Positions 16,637 through 24,946 of a stretch of 24,946 nucleotides of DNA are shown in pieces. The stretch comes from Crocinitomicaceae bacterium (GTDB lineage Bacteria; Bacteroidota; Bacteroidia; Flavobacteriales_D; Sanyastnellaceae), in NCBI GenBank assembly GCA_020848015.1, contig JADLBA010000164.1, forward strand, positions 1 through 24,946, in the 5' to 3' direction. The first letter of the stretch is position 1; each line of letters begins with the position of its first letter. Both the position numbers and the translations under genes were made by a program. Below the pieces are notes generated by a model. It ran no database searches and was not told where the DNA came from. It saw only the letters and a program-made list of their open reading frames with translations.

Positions 16637-16644
16637 CAAAAATA
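16637..16644 (-). promoter_or_regulatory. Candidate -7 box upstream of tyrS
   Basis: On the minus strand TATTTTTG matches TAnnTTTG exactly, in the 47-bp murF-tyrS gap, 18 bp before the tyrS ATG. No correctly spaced TTG was found, so it may be chance in AT-rich sequence. Confidence 0.25.
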
Positions 16645-16665
16645 ATCGCGATCAACAAGAATGGA

Positions 16666-17949
16666 TCAAAGTGCTTCTTTTACCACCTCTACCGCAATTC
16701 CACGCGATCCTTTGATCAGTATAAGATGATCTTTGAGTTTTTTTTCCTTCAGGTAACTCACTGCTTCGCTATTAGAAGCAAAAGATAAAAACGGAAATTC
16801 TCTTTCGAGTGATTTAAAGGTCTGCCCCACGCTGATTCCATGAAGGTGTAATTCAGCGGCTTTTATCAATATTTTCCGGTGTTCCTCAGGACCTTCTTTT
16901 CCAAGTTCTAACATATCACCAATTACAAAGAATTTGTTTTTTGCTGATTGGCGGGAAAGGTGAATCAGGGCGTGTTCCATACTGGTAGGATTGGCATTAT
17001 AGGCATCCATTATCAAAGTATTGTAGGCAGTGTGGATCAGTTGTGACCGGTTGTTTTCAGGTGTATAATCAGTTATTGCTGAAATGATCTCTTCCGCTTC
17101 TACATCAAAGTAGATTCCCACGGCAATAGCAGATACAATATTGTAAAGATTGAATGTTCCGGCGAAATGAGTAGTTATTTCACTTTGCGAAAAGTTTTTG
17201 GTTTTTAGTGAAAAAGCCAGTGTGGGTTCTTCTCTGGTAACGGTTACTTCGATACCGCCTGAATGAAATCCGAAGGGCACTATTTGCATTCCATTAGTTA
17301 TTTCGCGAATGGTATCCATTTCTGTATTGGCAAAAAGGGTTCCCCCGTTTTTATAGAGGAAATCATAAAGTTCTTTTTTCCCTTTTTTTACTCCTTCTAT
17401 ACCGCCAAAACCTTGAAGGTGAGCTTTTCCGATGTTGGTGACTATTCCAAAATCTGGCTCCGTAAAAGTGCAGTAAGATGCTATTTCACCCTGGTGGTTA
17501 GCCCCCATTTCAATAACGGCAAAAGTGGTATCAGGGGGCATTGATAGAATAGTTAGCGGAATACCGATGTGATTGTTCAGGTTTCCGGCTGTAGCATGCA
17601 CCTTGAATTTTTTTGCGAGTACATCACGCACGAGTTCCTTGGTAGTTGTTTTACCATTACTGCCGGTGATAGCAAGAAAAGGAATGTGGAATGTTCTTCT
17701 GTAATCGAGGGCAAGATGCTGTAATGAATTGAGAACATTGTTCACCTTTATCAACCGCTGGTCGCTCATCCCGGTTTCTTCATCTACTATAACCATTGAG
17801 CAACCCGCAGCCAATGCTTCTGATGCAAAACGGTTTCCGTTGAAGTTTGCACCTTTCAGGGCAAAAAACATACTTCCCGAAGTCACTTTTCGTGTATCGG
17901 TTGTAATAGAACGATGAGAGAGAAAATGATCTAATATTCTTTTTCGCAT
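16666..17949 (-). CDS. murF: UDP-MurNAc-tripeptide--D-Ala-D-Ala ligase
   Basis: Cytoplasmic Mur ligase that adds D-Ala-D-Ala to the UDP-MurNAc-tripeptide, the last soluble precursor step. It has 427 residues. The N-terminal substrate domain carries ITTDTRKVTSGSMFFALKG (15-33). The ATP P-loop is ITGSNGKTTTKELV (94-107), followed by the central-domain block AVIEMGANHQGEIASY. In the C-terminal domain IMDAYNANPTSMEHAL and FVIGDMLELGKEGPEEHRK are typical of MurF rather than MurC, D or E. The start MRKRILDHFLSH is slightly shorter than in some relatives. It is downstream of gldJ, as in flavobacteria, but a strong terminator separates them, so murF probably has its own promoter. Confidence 0.96.
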   Translation of the reverse strand: MRKRILDHFLSHRSITTDTRKVTSGSMFFALKGANFNGNRFASEALAAGCSMVIVDEETGMSDQRLIKVNNVLNSLQHLALDYRRTFHIPFLAITGSNGKTTTKELVRDVLAKKFKVHATAGNLNNHIGIPLTILSMPPDTTFAVIEMGANHQGEIASYCTFTEPDFGIVTNIGKAHLQGFGGIEGVKKGKKELYDFLYKNGGTLFANTEMDTIREITNGMQIVPFGFHSGGIEVTVTREEPTLAFSLKTKNFSQSEITTHFAGTFNLYNIVSAIAVGIYFDVEAEEIISAITDYTPENNRSQLIHTAYNTLIMDAYNANPTSMEHALIHLSRQSAKNKFFVIGDMLELGKEGPEEHRKILIKAAELHLHGISVGQTFKSLEREFPFLSFASNSEAVSYLKEKKLKDHLILIKGSRGIAVEVVKEAL

Positions 17950-18054
17950 GAGGTAAAAGTATATTCAAACACGTCAGCAGAACATACTGATTAATATTGA
18001 TTGAGCAGGGCAAAGTCTTCTGTTCCCATAAACGGAATCAGAGTGCAGAAATAA

Positions 18055-18085
18055 AAAAAGCCCGGAGATTTTTGCCGGGCTTTTT
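18055..18085 (-). terminator. Terminator between gldJ and murF
   Basis: AAAAAGCCCGG (18055-18065) and CCGGGCTTTTT (18075-18085) form a perfect 11-bp stem with a 9-nt loop. On the minus strand it ends in seven T, 14 bp after the gldJ stop. It separates the porP-gldJ unit from murF. Confidence 0.9.
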
Positions 18086-18099
18086 ATTAAATATCATGT

Positions 18100-19857
18100 T
18101 TATTCAGGTCTTCCTTTCGGGCCAATTCCAGTTGGGCTGCCCACGCGGGTCATCGCACAACGGAAGCCAAGGGTTGCCATAGAACGACGTTCATCGAGAA
18201 AACGACGGGTTCCGGGGATAGTGAAATAAGCGCGATCCCTCCAGTTACCACCTTTGTAAACGCGGGCTCTGTTGTTGATGAGAGTAGTCTGCCCCCATTC
18301 ATACATACGGTTATTATCTGTTTCACGCGATGGGTCATGATAGAACACACTACTTTGAAAATCTCCATCGAGGTAGTCAATGTTATCTGCTTTGCGGTAA
18401 TTGCGGCGGTCTATCTTCTCTTCTAAATTCACATCGCGCATACGCTCATTGCCGGCAGTGTTGGAGATATAGTCAGAAATTCCATCGCGGAGATCGGGGG
18501 CAATTGGAGAGTCTGAGCTGGTAACAAGGTCCATTATTTCCTGCATCAGAGCCTGAGCTTCATCGCTCTTGCGCTCTTTTTCTTTTTCTTTTGCCTGATC
18601 AATCTTTTGTAGAGACTGGTCTATCAGTGTCAAATCTCCTTCAACGAGACGGGGGCCGGCCTGCTTCTGGTAGTTAGTAATGAAATAGCTCACGCCCTCT
18701 ATGTCATATACGTTATAGTCATACTTATCAGCAATACTTCCATCGCTGTTTAGTACCCTTGTCTGATAGACATTCCCGCGGAAGGGGCGGAATTCGCTTT
18801 TATCCTCTGGGGAAAGGGGGCGATAAACGTCCATTACCCATTCAGAAACATTACCGGACATATTATAGAGTCCATAGTCATTGGGCGGATACTGATAAAC
18901 TGGAGCAGTAATATCAGCATTATCATTAAGATACCCGGCAACCCCCATCATATCACCAGCGCCACGCACAAAGTTGGCGCGTATTGTCCCGAAAAATTTT
19001 CCGCCATTGTCATCATTGCGCACATAGTGGCCATTCCACGGATAGGTGCGGCGATCAGTAATCAATTCCTGAAATGAGTTTCCGATGAGGCCAAGTGCGG
19101 CATATTCCCATTCGGCTTCGGTAGGGAGGCGATACCGCGGAAGCAGTATCCCATCTTGCATACGCACCCTGCGGAAGCCGGTTCCTTTCGGGTTTACATC
19201 GGGAATACCTTCTTTATTGGCTTCTCCCTCGTACTGACCATTGAGATAAGTATCAGTAGTGAAATGCTCTTCATCAACCTGAGCAGTGGGGTTGAAATTC
19301 AGCAGACCCTCCCGAACGAGGATCAGCTCGTTGACCCTGTCGGTGCGCCATGCGGCAAAATCATTTGCCTGAAGCCAGTTCACACCCACCACAGGATAAT
19401 CCTCATAAGCAGGATGGCGCAAATAATATTCGACATAAGGCTCGTTGTATTCTAATTTTTCGCGCCAAACTAATGTATCCGGCAGCGCACGGTTGATGAT
19501 CTCAGGGTAGCTGTCACCATAAACAAGACCCAGCCAGTGAAGGTAATCAAGCCAGTGCTGATTGGTAACTTCGGTTTCATCCATATAAAAGGAAGACACG
19601 GTAACTCTTCGCGGGATATTGTCCCAAGTGTAGTTTACATCGTCTTCAACACGCCCCATAGTAAAGGTACCACCTTCAACAAGGATAAGGCCGGGGCCGG
19701 TTTCTTGTTCGGTGTATTCGATACGGTCGTAACCGCCGTTGTCAGGGTCGTTATATGTCCATCCAGTGGCACTGGAGCGCTGCTTTTCGCAGGAAGCGAG
19801 CGACACGGCTGCGGCTAAAAAAGCAGTTATTCTGATGCTGCTTACCATTTGTTTCAT
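18100..19857 (-). CDS. gldJ: Gliding motility/T9SS lipoprotein GldJ
   Basis: Outer-membrane lipoprotein needed for gliding and type IX secretion in Flavobacterium johnsoniae, where it supports the GldK ring protein. It has 585 residues (F. johnsoniae GldJ is about 560). The lipobox is SLASC with C23. ATGWTYNDPDNGGY and EQETGPGLILVEGGTFTMGR then open a sulfatase-modifying-factor (FGE) fold, with FYMDETEVTNQHWLDYLHWL, HPAYEDYPVVGVNW, RYRLPTEAEWEYAALG, YNMSGNVSEWVMDVY and the closing GNWRDRAYFTIPGTRRFLDE. These match GldJ better than the shorter GldK/PorK. A charged insert (about residues 415-475, KEKEKERKSDEAQAL) interrupts the fold. The C-terminus ends SPTGIGPKGRPE. It is 59 bp after the porP-type gene and probably co-transcribed with it. 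Confidence 0.92.
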   Translation of the reverse strand: MKQMVSSIRITAFLAAAVSLASCEKQRSSATGWTYNDPDNGGYDRIEYTEQETGPGLILVEGGTFTMGRVEDDVNYTWDNIPRRVTVSSFYMDETEVTNQHWLDYLHWLGLVYGDSYPEIINRALPDTLVWREKLEYNEPYVEYYLRHPAYEDYPVVGVNWLQANDFAAWRTDRVNELILVREGLLNFNPTAQVDEEHFTTDTYLNGQYEGEANKEGIPDVNPKGTGFRRVRMQDGILLPRYRLPTEAEWEYAALGLIGNSFQELITDRRTYPWNGHYVRNDDNGGKFFGTIRANFVRGAGDMMGVAGYLNDNADITAPVYQYPPNDYGLYNMSGNVSEWVMDVYRPLSPEDKSEFRPFRGNVYQTRVLNSDGSIADKYDYNVYDIEGVSYFITNYQKQAGPRLVEGDLTLIDQSLQKIDQAKEKEKERKSDEAQALMQEIMDLVTSSDSPIAPDLRDGISDYISNTAGNERMRDVNLEEKIDRRNYRKADNIDYLDGDFQSSVFYHDPSRETDNNRMYEWGQTTLINNRARVYKGGNWRDRAYFTIPGTRRFLDERRSMATLGFRCAMTRVGSPTGIGPKGRPE

Positions 19858-19916
19858 GATTTCCTGATTTTGAAAGATGGATATAGCTATTTTCCTAAAC
19901 TAAGTAAGTGGTCTAA

Positions 19917-20924
19917 CTAAAATGAAGGACACGCTATTGTGCGGAACTTCGGTTTTTTTGGTCTGCAGTCAAAGTTGATTGCCAAAGATACCTCATGGGA
20001 ACCTCCGGTTGACGGGGTCAACTCGGAAATTGTCACATCATAACTGTATCCAAAGCGCACAACATCTGTCTGAATTCCGATTGTTGCAATAAATGAATCC
20101 CGGTAGGTTGGGCCGAAAAGGATGCCGCGGAACCATACACCTGCTACAATCGGCCCCTTGTTTACGTACATGCCCAAATTAAGTTGCTGGAACTCTCCCT
20201 GCCTTCTGTAGAGCACATTCGGAGAAATAGATGCTTCGGCATCACGCCTTTTTTTCTGAATAGGAATAACGGCTCCTGCATGTGCCGTAAATTTCATGGG
20301 AAGGCGGCTGGTGCCAACGATCAGAGATTCATTGGGTTCGTTGAGGTGATGTACAGCAAAACCCCCATAGACGATATCGCTAAAGCCGAGTATTCCGGCA
20401 GAAAAGTCCACATTTGAAACTTTACCTCCGCGGGGAATATCCTGAGTCTCATAGATAAACCCTTTTCGGGGGTCTATCATATCACCAAAAGTCAATTTGC
20501 TCCAGTCGAGGGATTTTTGAAAGTAGGAAGCCTGAAGACCTGCCTTTACAGAAAATTTACGAGTAATAGGTTGTTGATAAGAATACATCCCGCTGAGGGT
20601 TGTAGTGTTCAGCGTGTTCTGAGCCGCACGGTCATTGACAACCAAAAGGCCAAGACCTCCCTGAATAGTTTCCACGTGTTGGTCGTAGCTTGCGCTCGTC
20701 GTCACAAACGTTCCGCTGAGTGAGGGCCATTGGTTGCGATAATTCATCACCAACCTTGGGCAACGGGCAGTTCCGGCAAAAGCGGGATTCAGGTAAAGCG
20801 GATTTGCATAAAACTGAGTAAATTCAGGATCCTGAGCCGTGGCATCGGCCATTCCTAATGCAGCAATAAAGAAGGTAGCAACAAGAGAGTAAAGAACTTT
20901 TCTCATCCGCACGATTTTTACCAT
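19917..20924 (-). CDS. PorP/SprF-family T9SS outer-membrane protein
   Basis: Predicted outer-membrane beta-barrel of the PorP/SprF family. Members attach to the T9SS or help particular cargo reach the surface. It has 335 residues from the ATG at 20924; M at 20906 (MRKVLYSL) is an alternative, and both keep the signal peptide ending DATAQ. Longer frames run into the porU promoter region and look artificial. The mature start DPEFTQFYANPLYLNPAFAG is the family hallmark, followed by CPRLVMNYRNQWPSL, QGGLGLLVVNDRAAQ, and a C-terminal FDCRPKKPKFRTIACPSF, typical of one PorP-like subgroup. It sits upstream of gldJ and divergent from porU. Bacteroidota often carry many paralogues, so whether this is the core PorP or an accessory SprF is unclear. 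Confidence 0.88.
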   Translation of the reverse strand: MVKIVRMRKVLYSLVATFFIAALGMADATAQDPEFTQFYANPLYLNPAFAGTARCPRLVMNYRNQWPSLSGTFVTTSASYDQHVETIQGGLGLLVVNDRAAQNTLNTTTLSGMYSYQQPITRKFSVKAGLQASYFQKSLDWSKLTFGDMIDPRKGFIYETQDIPRGGKVSNVDFSAGILGFSDIVYGGFAVHHLNEPNESLIVGTSRLPMKFTAHAGAVIPIQKKRRDAEASISPNVLYRRQGEFQQLNLGMYVNKGPIVAGVWFRGILFGPTYRDSFIATIGIQTDVVRFGYSYDVTISELTPSTGGSHEVSLAINFDCRPKKPKFRTIACPSF

Positions 20925-21038
20925 AGGGTGTATAGAATTAGCAATATTACAACATTTTGGCCGATCAAATATTTTGTTCCCAACAATATTCAGACACACC
21001 TTATGTTTATCCCGTTGCATTTTCCCTTTCATTTTGAC
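20925..21038. promoter_or_regulatory. Divergent promoter region of porP-gldJ and porU
   Basis: About 114 bp separate the two chosen starts. On the minus strand TAATATTG (near 20938-20945) has TTG 16 bp upstream and resembles the -33/-7 pattern with one mismatch. On the plus strand TATGTTTA (near 21002-21009) is a weaker candidate. Two CAATATT copies occur in the region. Assignments are tentative. Confidence 0.35.
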
Positions 21039-24000
21039 ATGATAAACTGCCTAAGAGTCTCATTATTATTTGGTTTCTTTTATTTATTCAATTACACAGG
21101 ATCAGCTCAGGAGACGATTTTGATTGAAAAACCTCTTTACTGGTATGATCTTGCGCCCGTATCGGGAGATGCGAGTGCACCTGATCATAAGTTGTTCAGG
21201 GATGAGGCGGCCAGTGGGGTCAGTGACGGTGCACCGGTTTTTGTATATCGCCAACGTCTTTCTCATTTTTCGGCTGTACGGGGATACAGGATCATTGCCG
21301 AAGAGGTTACATCTTTTCCAATGAATCTTCTGAAATCGGGACAGGACTTACAGATTGAATCCGACTGGAAGTTGACCGCCCGCGTTACAGATGGGGGAGG
21401 AGTACCTTACTTAGTTGTCGCACTCCTTCCCATTAGAGAAAAAAACGGGGTGCTGGAACGTTTGGTGTCGTTCAGTATTGAGATTACCATAGATTCTCAT
21501 GCTTCATCAGGTCAACAGCGCACATTGACATTTGCTGAAAATTCTGTACTGAAAGAAGGAACATGGTATAAAATAGCCATTGCGAGAGATGGAATCTACA
21601 AAATTGATCGTTCTTTTCTTAGCCAACTGGGTATTGATGTCACCACACTAAATCCACAGCAGATCAATGTTTATGGAAATGGAGGCAGTCTTCTCCCGGA
21701 GGACAACATGGCCTTCCGTTATGATGATCTTCAGAAAAATGCTATTTTTGTTCAGAGTACCGGGGGAAATACATTTGGCAGCAATGATTACATTCTCTTT
21801 TACGGGAAAGGCCCTGACACTTGGGGATTAGAGTACAATAATTCCATAGGCAGAAAAAGGTGGATACACACCAAGCATTATTACTCTGATTCTGCCTATT
21901 ACTTTATCCGTATTGATGACACTGATCCGCTGCGCGTCTCTCCGCAACCGCTTTCTCAGTCTCCGGAAACCCATCTGTCTTCCTCCTTTCAAGATTATCA
22001 GTATATAGAAAGCGACCAGTACAACCTTGCCCAGTCGGGAAGAGAGTTTTACGGTGATCTCTTTGATATTAGTGTCAATTCCTCCTATTCTTTCAACTTT
22101 CCCAATATTTCTACTATCAGCCCGGCAAGTATTGACTTCTCTGCTGCTTCGCGGTCAATTGGCCAGCCCAGCAGTTTTACTTATACAGTACCCGGCACCT
22201 CCCAAACACTCAGTATCAATTCGGTGGGAACCAGTGCTACCTCACTGACCGCACAGGCAGGCAAGTCAACCAGCTCTTTTATTCCCTCTGGTGCTAACGT
22301 TACAGTAGGTGTTACCTATAACAAGGCAAATGCAGATGCAAAAGGCTGGCTCGATTATATTACGATCAATGCAACCCGTAACCTTGTAATGAATTCCAAT
22401 CAGATGCGTTTTGCCGATACACTTTCAGCGGGGAGCGGAAATATCACACAGTATCAACTTGGTTCGGCTACTACCGTTTCGCAAATTTGGGATATTACCG
22501 ATTTTCTACATCCAGGGAGTGTTGCCTTTACGATGAATGGGGGAGCAGCAGAATGGAAAATTGGCACAGATATTCCGCACGAATTCATTGCGTTTACCAA
22601 TGGTGGTTTTCTTACTCCAACACCCAAAGGCAAGGTTGAAAATCAAAATCTTCATGCACTTCAGAATATTGATCTCGTGATTGTGTCAGCTCCGCTGAAC
22701 ATAGAAACAGCAGTCGCCATCAAAGACATACATACAGGAGAAGGTATGCAGGTGGCCTTGGTAACACCAGAGCAGGTTTTCAATGAATTTTCAGGAGGTA
22801 ACCCTGACGTGACTGCTATTCGGACTTTTATGAAAATGTTTTACGACAGGGCAGGGGGAAATACTTCACTGCTTCCTGAAAATCTGTTATTGCTCGGTGA
22901 CGGCGATTACCTTAATAACAAAGGGATGAAGGCTCAAACGGGGAGCAACGTCATCGTATTTGAGTCCGATAATTCACTTTCTCCGATCGCCTCTTATGTC
23001 AGTGATGATTATTTTGTATTTTTATCTGACGATGATAACTCTAACTCATCGCTGAATGCACTCGACTGTGGAGTGGGGCGTATTCCGGCCTCTTCGCGGG
23101 AAGAGGCGGCGCATTACTTATCCAAGTTGCGGGCTTATATTGCACCCAACCCCTCTCCTGACGGTAGCGCTCATTCACTGGGGGCGAACGATGACAATCC
23201 TTTTGGATCATGGAGAAATGTGCTGACATTTGTCGCCGACGATCAAGATGGAAACGGCGGCCCGTTTGAAGACGAGCACCTTTCCAATTCCGATGCTCTC
23301 TCATCCACGATTCATTCGGCTCATCCGGAGTACGACATCGCCAAGATATATATGGATGCATACACTCAGATTACAACTCCCGGGGGTGAGCGCTACCCAG
23401 AGGGAGAAGAAAAAATTCGGCAGCGAATACAGAACGGGGCTTTACTTGTTACCTATATTGGTCATGGGGGAGAGCGCGGATGGGCACACGAAAGGATTCT
23501 TGATATTCCTACCATACAGGGATTCACTAATAAAAGCAGGCTTCCTGTGTTTCTTACAGCCACCTGTGAACTTGCACGGTACGACAATCCCGGTTACAAC
23601 TCTGCAGGCGAAATACTTCTGATGAACCCGTCTGGTGGAGCCATTGCAATGCTTACAACAACGCGCATTGTTTTTTCAGGTGAAAATTATGAAATGGATC
23701 AAGCTTTTTTTGATGTTGCGCTGGAAGACGAGACCATTTCAAATCTTACTCTTGGAAAGATCAACCAGTTGACGAAAAATGGTGTTTCTGCTGGAAATGA
23801 CAGCAAACCTAATTTCAGTCTTCTCGGTGATCCGGCGCTGCGAATGGTTTATCCCCGCTATAATGTATATACGACGGCTATTAATGGTATAGACATCAGC
23901 CAATATACCGACACGATGAAGTCGCTTCAGGAAGTGGAAATAAAAGGTTATATCGGCGACCTGAACGGTAATAAGTTGAATAGTTTTAATGGTTTTGTAT

Positions 24001-24935
24001 ATCCAACGGTTTATGACAAAGAGACGAAGATTTTTACGCAAAACAATGATGGGGGCATCGTCCAGGAATTTTCTGTTTTCAATAAAAACATTTACCGTGG
24101 AAAAGTGAGTGTAAGCGGTGGAGATTTTGTTTTTCGTTTCGTTGTTCCTTATGATATCAACTACAGCGTGGACAACGGTCGGATCAGTTATTATGCCGTT
24201 GCAGGGAGTACCGATGCCCACGGATATGAACAGGATTTTCTGATCGGGAGCTCACTGTCGGGAACCACATTGAATACAGTTGGTCCCGAATTAAATGTCT
24301 ATATGAATGACAGTACTTTTGTGGATGGGGGTGTGACGAATACCAAACCGCTTCTGATTGTCAGACTATCGGATGAAAACGGGATAAATACCGTAGGTAA
24401 TGGCATTGGCCATGATATTATTGCAACGTTGGATAATAATGCACAAAACCCTATTGTGCTGAATGATTTTTATGAAGCCGATCTTGATACATACAAAAGC
24501 GGGAGTGTGCGCTACCAACTTTCCGGTCTGAGTGCGGGTAATCATACGTTAAAGATAAAAGCGTGGGATGTTCACAATAATTCAAGTGAAAAAATGATTG
24601 AATTTACTGTTGCAGATAATGCTTCCATCGTGTTGGAACATCTGCTGAACTATCCCAATCCATTTACAACTCATACTGACTTTTTCTTTGAGCATAATCA
24701 GTTGTATGAAACATTGGATGTAAAAATACAGGTCTTTACTGTGAGCGGAAAGCTGGTTAAAACAATTACGCGGCAGTTGGCAACCACCGGATTTCGATCG
24801 GAGCCTATTTCCTGGGATGGCACCGATGATTTCGGCGATCGGATCGGCAAAGGAGTTTATGTCTATAAGATAGCGGTAAAAAATTCGCTGGGTCAAAAAG
24901 CAGAGCAGTATGAAAAACTTGTAATTTTAAAATAA
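21039..24935 (+). CDS. porU: T9SS C-terminal signal peptidase/sortase PorU
   Basis: Cell-surface cysteine protease of the gingipain (C25) family. It removes the C-terminal signal of T9SS cargo and links cargo to A-LPS. It has 1298 residues from the ATG at 21039, which gives the signal peptide MINCLRVSLLFGFF...GSAQ; M at 21003 and a GTG at 20928 are upstream but lack this fit. The C25 domain spans about 535-940: NIDLVIVSAPLNIETA, FVADDQDGNGGPFEDEH, catalytic H809 in YIGHGGERGWAHE, and catalytic C843 in FLTATCELARYDNPG. A C-terminal domain from about 1204 (LLNYPNPFTTHTDFFFEHN through DGTDDFGDRIGKGVYVYKI) resembles the T9SS cargo domain that PorU retains uncleaved. It is divergent from porP-gldJ. 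porV is often next but would lie outside the window. Confidence 0.95.
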   Translation: MINCLRVSLLFGFFYLFNYTGSAQETILIEKPLYWYDLAPVSGDASAPDHKLFRDEAASGVSDGAPVFVYRQRLSHFSAVRGYRIIAEEVTSFPMNLLKSGQDLQIESDWKLTARVTDGGGVPYLVVALLPIREKNGVLERLVSFSIEITIDSHASSGQQRTLTFAENSVLKEGTWYKIAIARDGIYKIDRSFLSQLGIDVTTLNPQQINVYGNGGSLLPEDNMAFRYDDLQKNAIFVQSTGGNTFGSNDYILFYGKGPDTWGLEYNNSIGRKRWIHTKHYYSDSAYYFIRIDDTDPLRVSPQPLSQSPETHLSSSFQDYQYIESDQYNLAQSGREFYGDLFDISVNSSYSFNFPNISTISPASIDFSAASRSIGQPSSFTYTVPGTSQTLSINSVGTSATSLTAQAGKSTSSFIPSGANVTVGVTYNKANADAKGWLDYITINATRNLVMNSNQMRFADTLSAGSGNITQYQLGSATTVSQIWDITDFLHPGSVAFTMNGGAAEWKIGTDIPHEFIAFTNGGFLTPTPKGKVENQNLHALQNIDLVIVSAPLNIETAVAIKDIHTGEGMQVALVTPEQVFNEFSGGNPDVTAIRTFMKMFYDRAGGNTSLLPENLLLLGDGDYLNNKGMKAQTGSNVIVFESDNSLSPIASYVSDDYFVFLSDDDNSNSSLNALDCGVGRIPASSREEAAHYLSKLRAYIAPNPSPDGSAHSLGANDDNPFGSWRNVLTFVADDQDGNGGPFEDEHLSNSDALSSTIHSAHPEYDIAKIYMDAYTQITTPGGERYPEGEEKIRQRIQNGALLVTYIGHGGERGWAHERILDIPTIQGFTNKSRLPVFLTATCELARYDNPGYNSAGEILLMNPSGGAIAMLTTTRIVFSGENYEMDQAFFDVALEDETISNLTLGKINQLTKNGVSAGNDSKPNFSLLGDPALRMVYPRYNVYTTAINGIDISQYTDTMKSLQEVEIKGYIGDLNGNKLNSFNGFVYPTVYDKETKIFTQNNDGGIVQEFSVFNKNIYRGKVSVSGGDFVFRFVVPYDINYSVDNGRISYYAVAGSTDAHGYEQDFLIGSSLSGTTLNTVGPELNVYMNDSTFVDGGVTNTKPLLIVRLSDENGINTVGNGIGHDIIATLDNNAQNPIVLNDFYEADLDTYKSGSVRYQLSGLSAGNHTLKIKAWDVHNNSSEKMIEFTVADNASIVLEHLLNYPNPFTTHTDFFFEHNQLYETLDVKIQVFTVSGKLVKTITRQLATTGFRSEPISWDGTDDFGDRIGKGVYVYKIAVKNSLGQKAEQYEKLVILK

Positions 24936-24946
24936 AACAGACAGCA

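Noticed and set aside
20928..21038. GTG and ATG starts extending porU upstream
   Set aside because: They would bury the signal peptide about 13-38 residues inside and consume the divergent promoter region.

Overview
The window looks like the chromosome of a Bacteroidota bacterium, probably of the Chitinophagales/Sphingobacteriales type. It carries type IX secretion (T9SS) genes found only in this phylum: porG (DUF6089), gldJ, a porP/sprF homologue and porU. It also has the Bacteroidota order nadK-porG-uppS-bamA-ompH-ompH, start sites mostly without strong Shine-Dalgarno sequences, and TAnnTTTG-type -7 boxes. The genus cannot be fixed by eye. Most of the sequence is housekeeping, not accessory.

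Left part (1-6260, all +): the 3' part of NAD kinase, then porG, undecaprenyl-diphosphate synthase, BamA and two tandem Skp/OmpH-like periplasmic chaperones. This is an envelope-biogenesis block: lipid carrier, outer-membrane protein insertion, the chaperones that deliver to it, and a T9SS outer-membrane component. A hairpin plus T-run at 6389-6424 closes it.

Middle part (6499-16618): a large secreted glycine-rich/PKD protein lies on the minus strand between the chaperones and murI. After murI (glutamate racemase) comes about 1 kb without an intact gene. This stretch contains a decayed IS630-type transposase (9389-9960) that can only be read across several frames. Then follow alaS (+), a perfect bidirectional terminator, a DUF5684-like membrane protein (-), an unknown lipoprotein (-), an orphan LuxE-family acyl-protein synthetase (+), and tyrS (-).

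Right part (16666-24935): murF, gldJ and a porP/sprF-type gene on the minus strand, with porU (the T9SS signal peptidase/sortase) divergent on the plus strand and reaching almost to the window end. A strong terminator separates gldJ from murF. The porP-gldJ pair and porU share a promoter region of about 115 bp.

Together the window holds four T9SS proteins at two sites, each next to cell-wall or outer-membrane genes. I found no CRISPR array, tRNA, rRNA, prophage or defence island, and I do not claim a wholly new system. The points most worth checking are the fossil IS630 transposase, the TyrRS with an atypical HIGH motif, the orphan LuxE-like enzyme with a C-terminal cysteine, and the porP-type gene between gldJ and porU.
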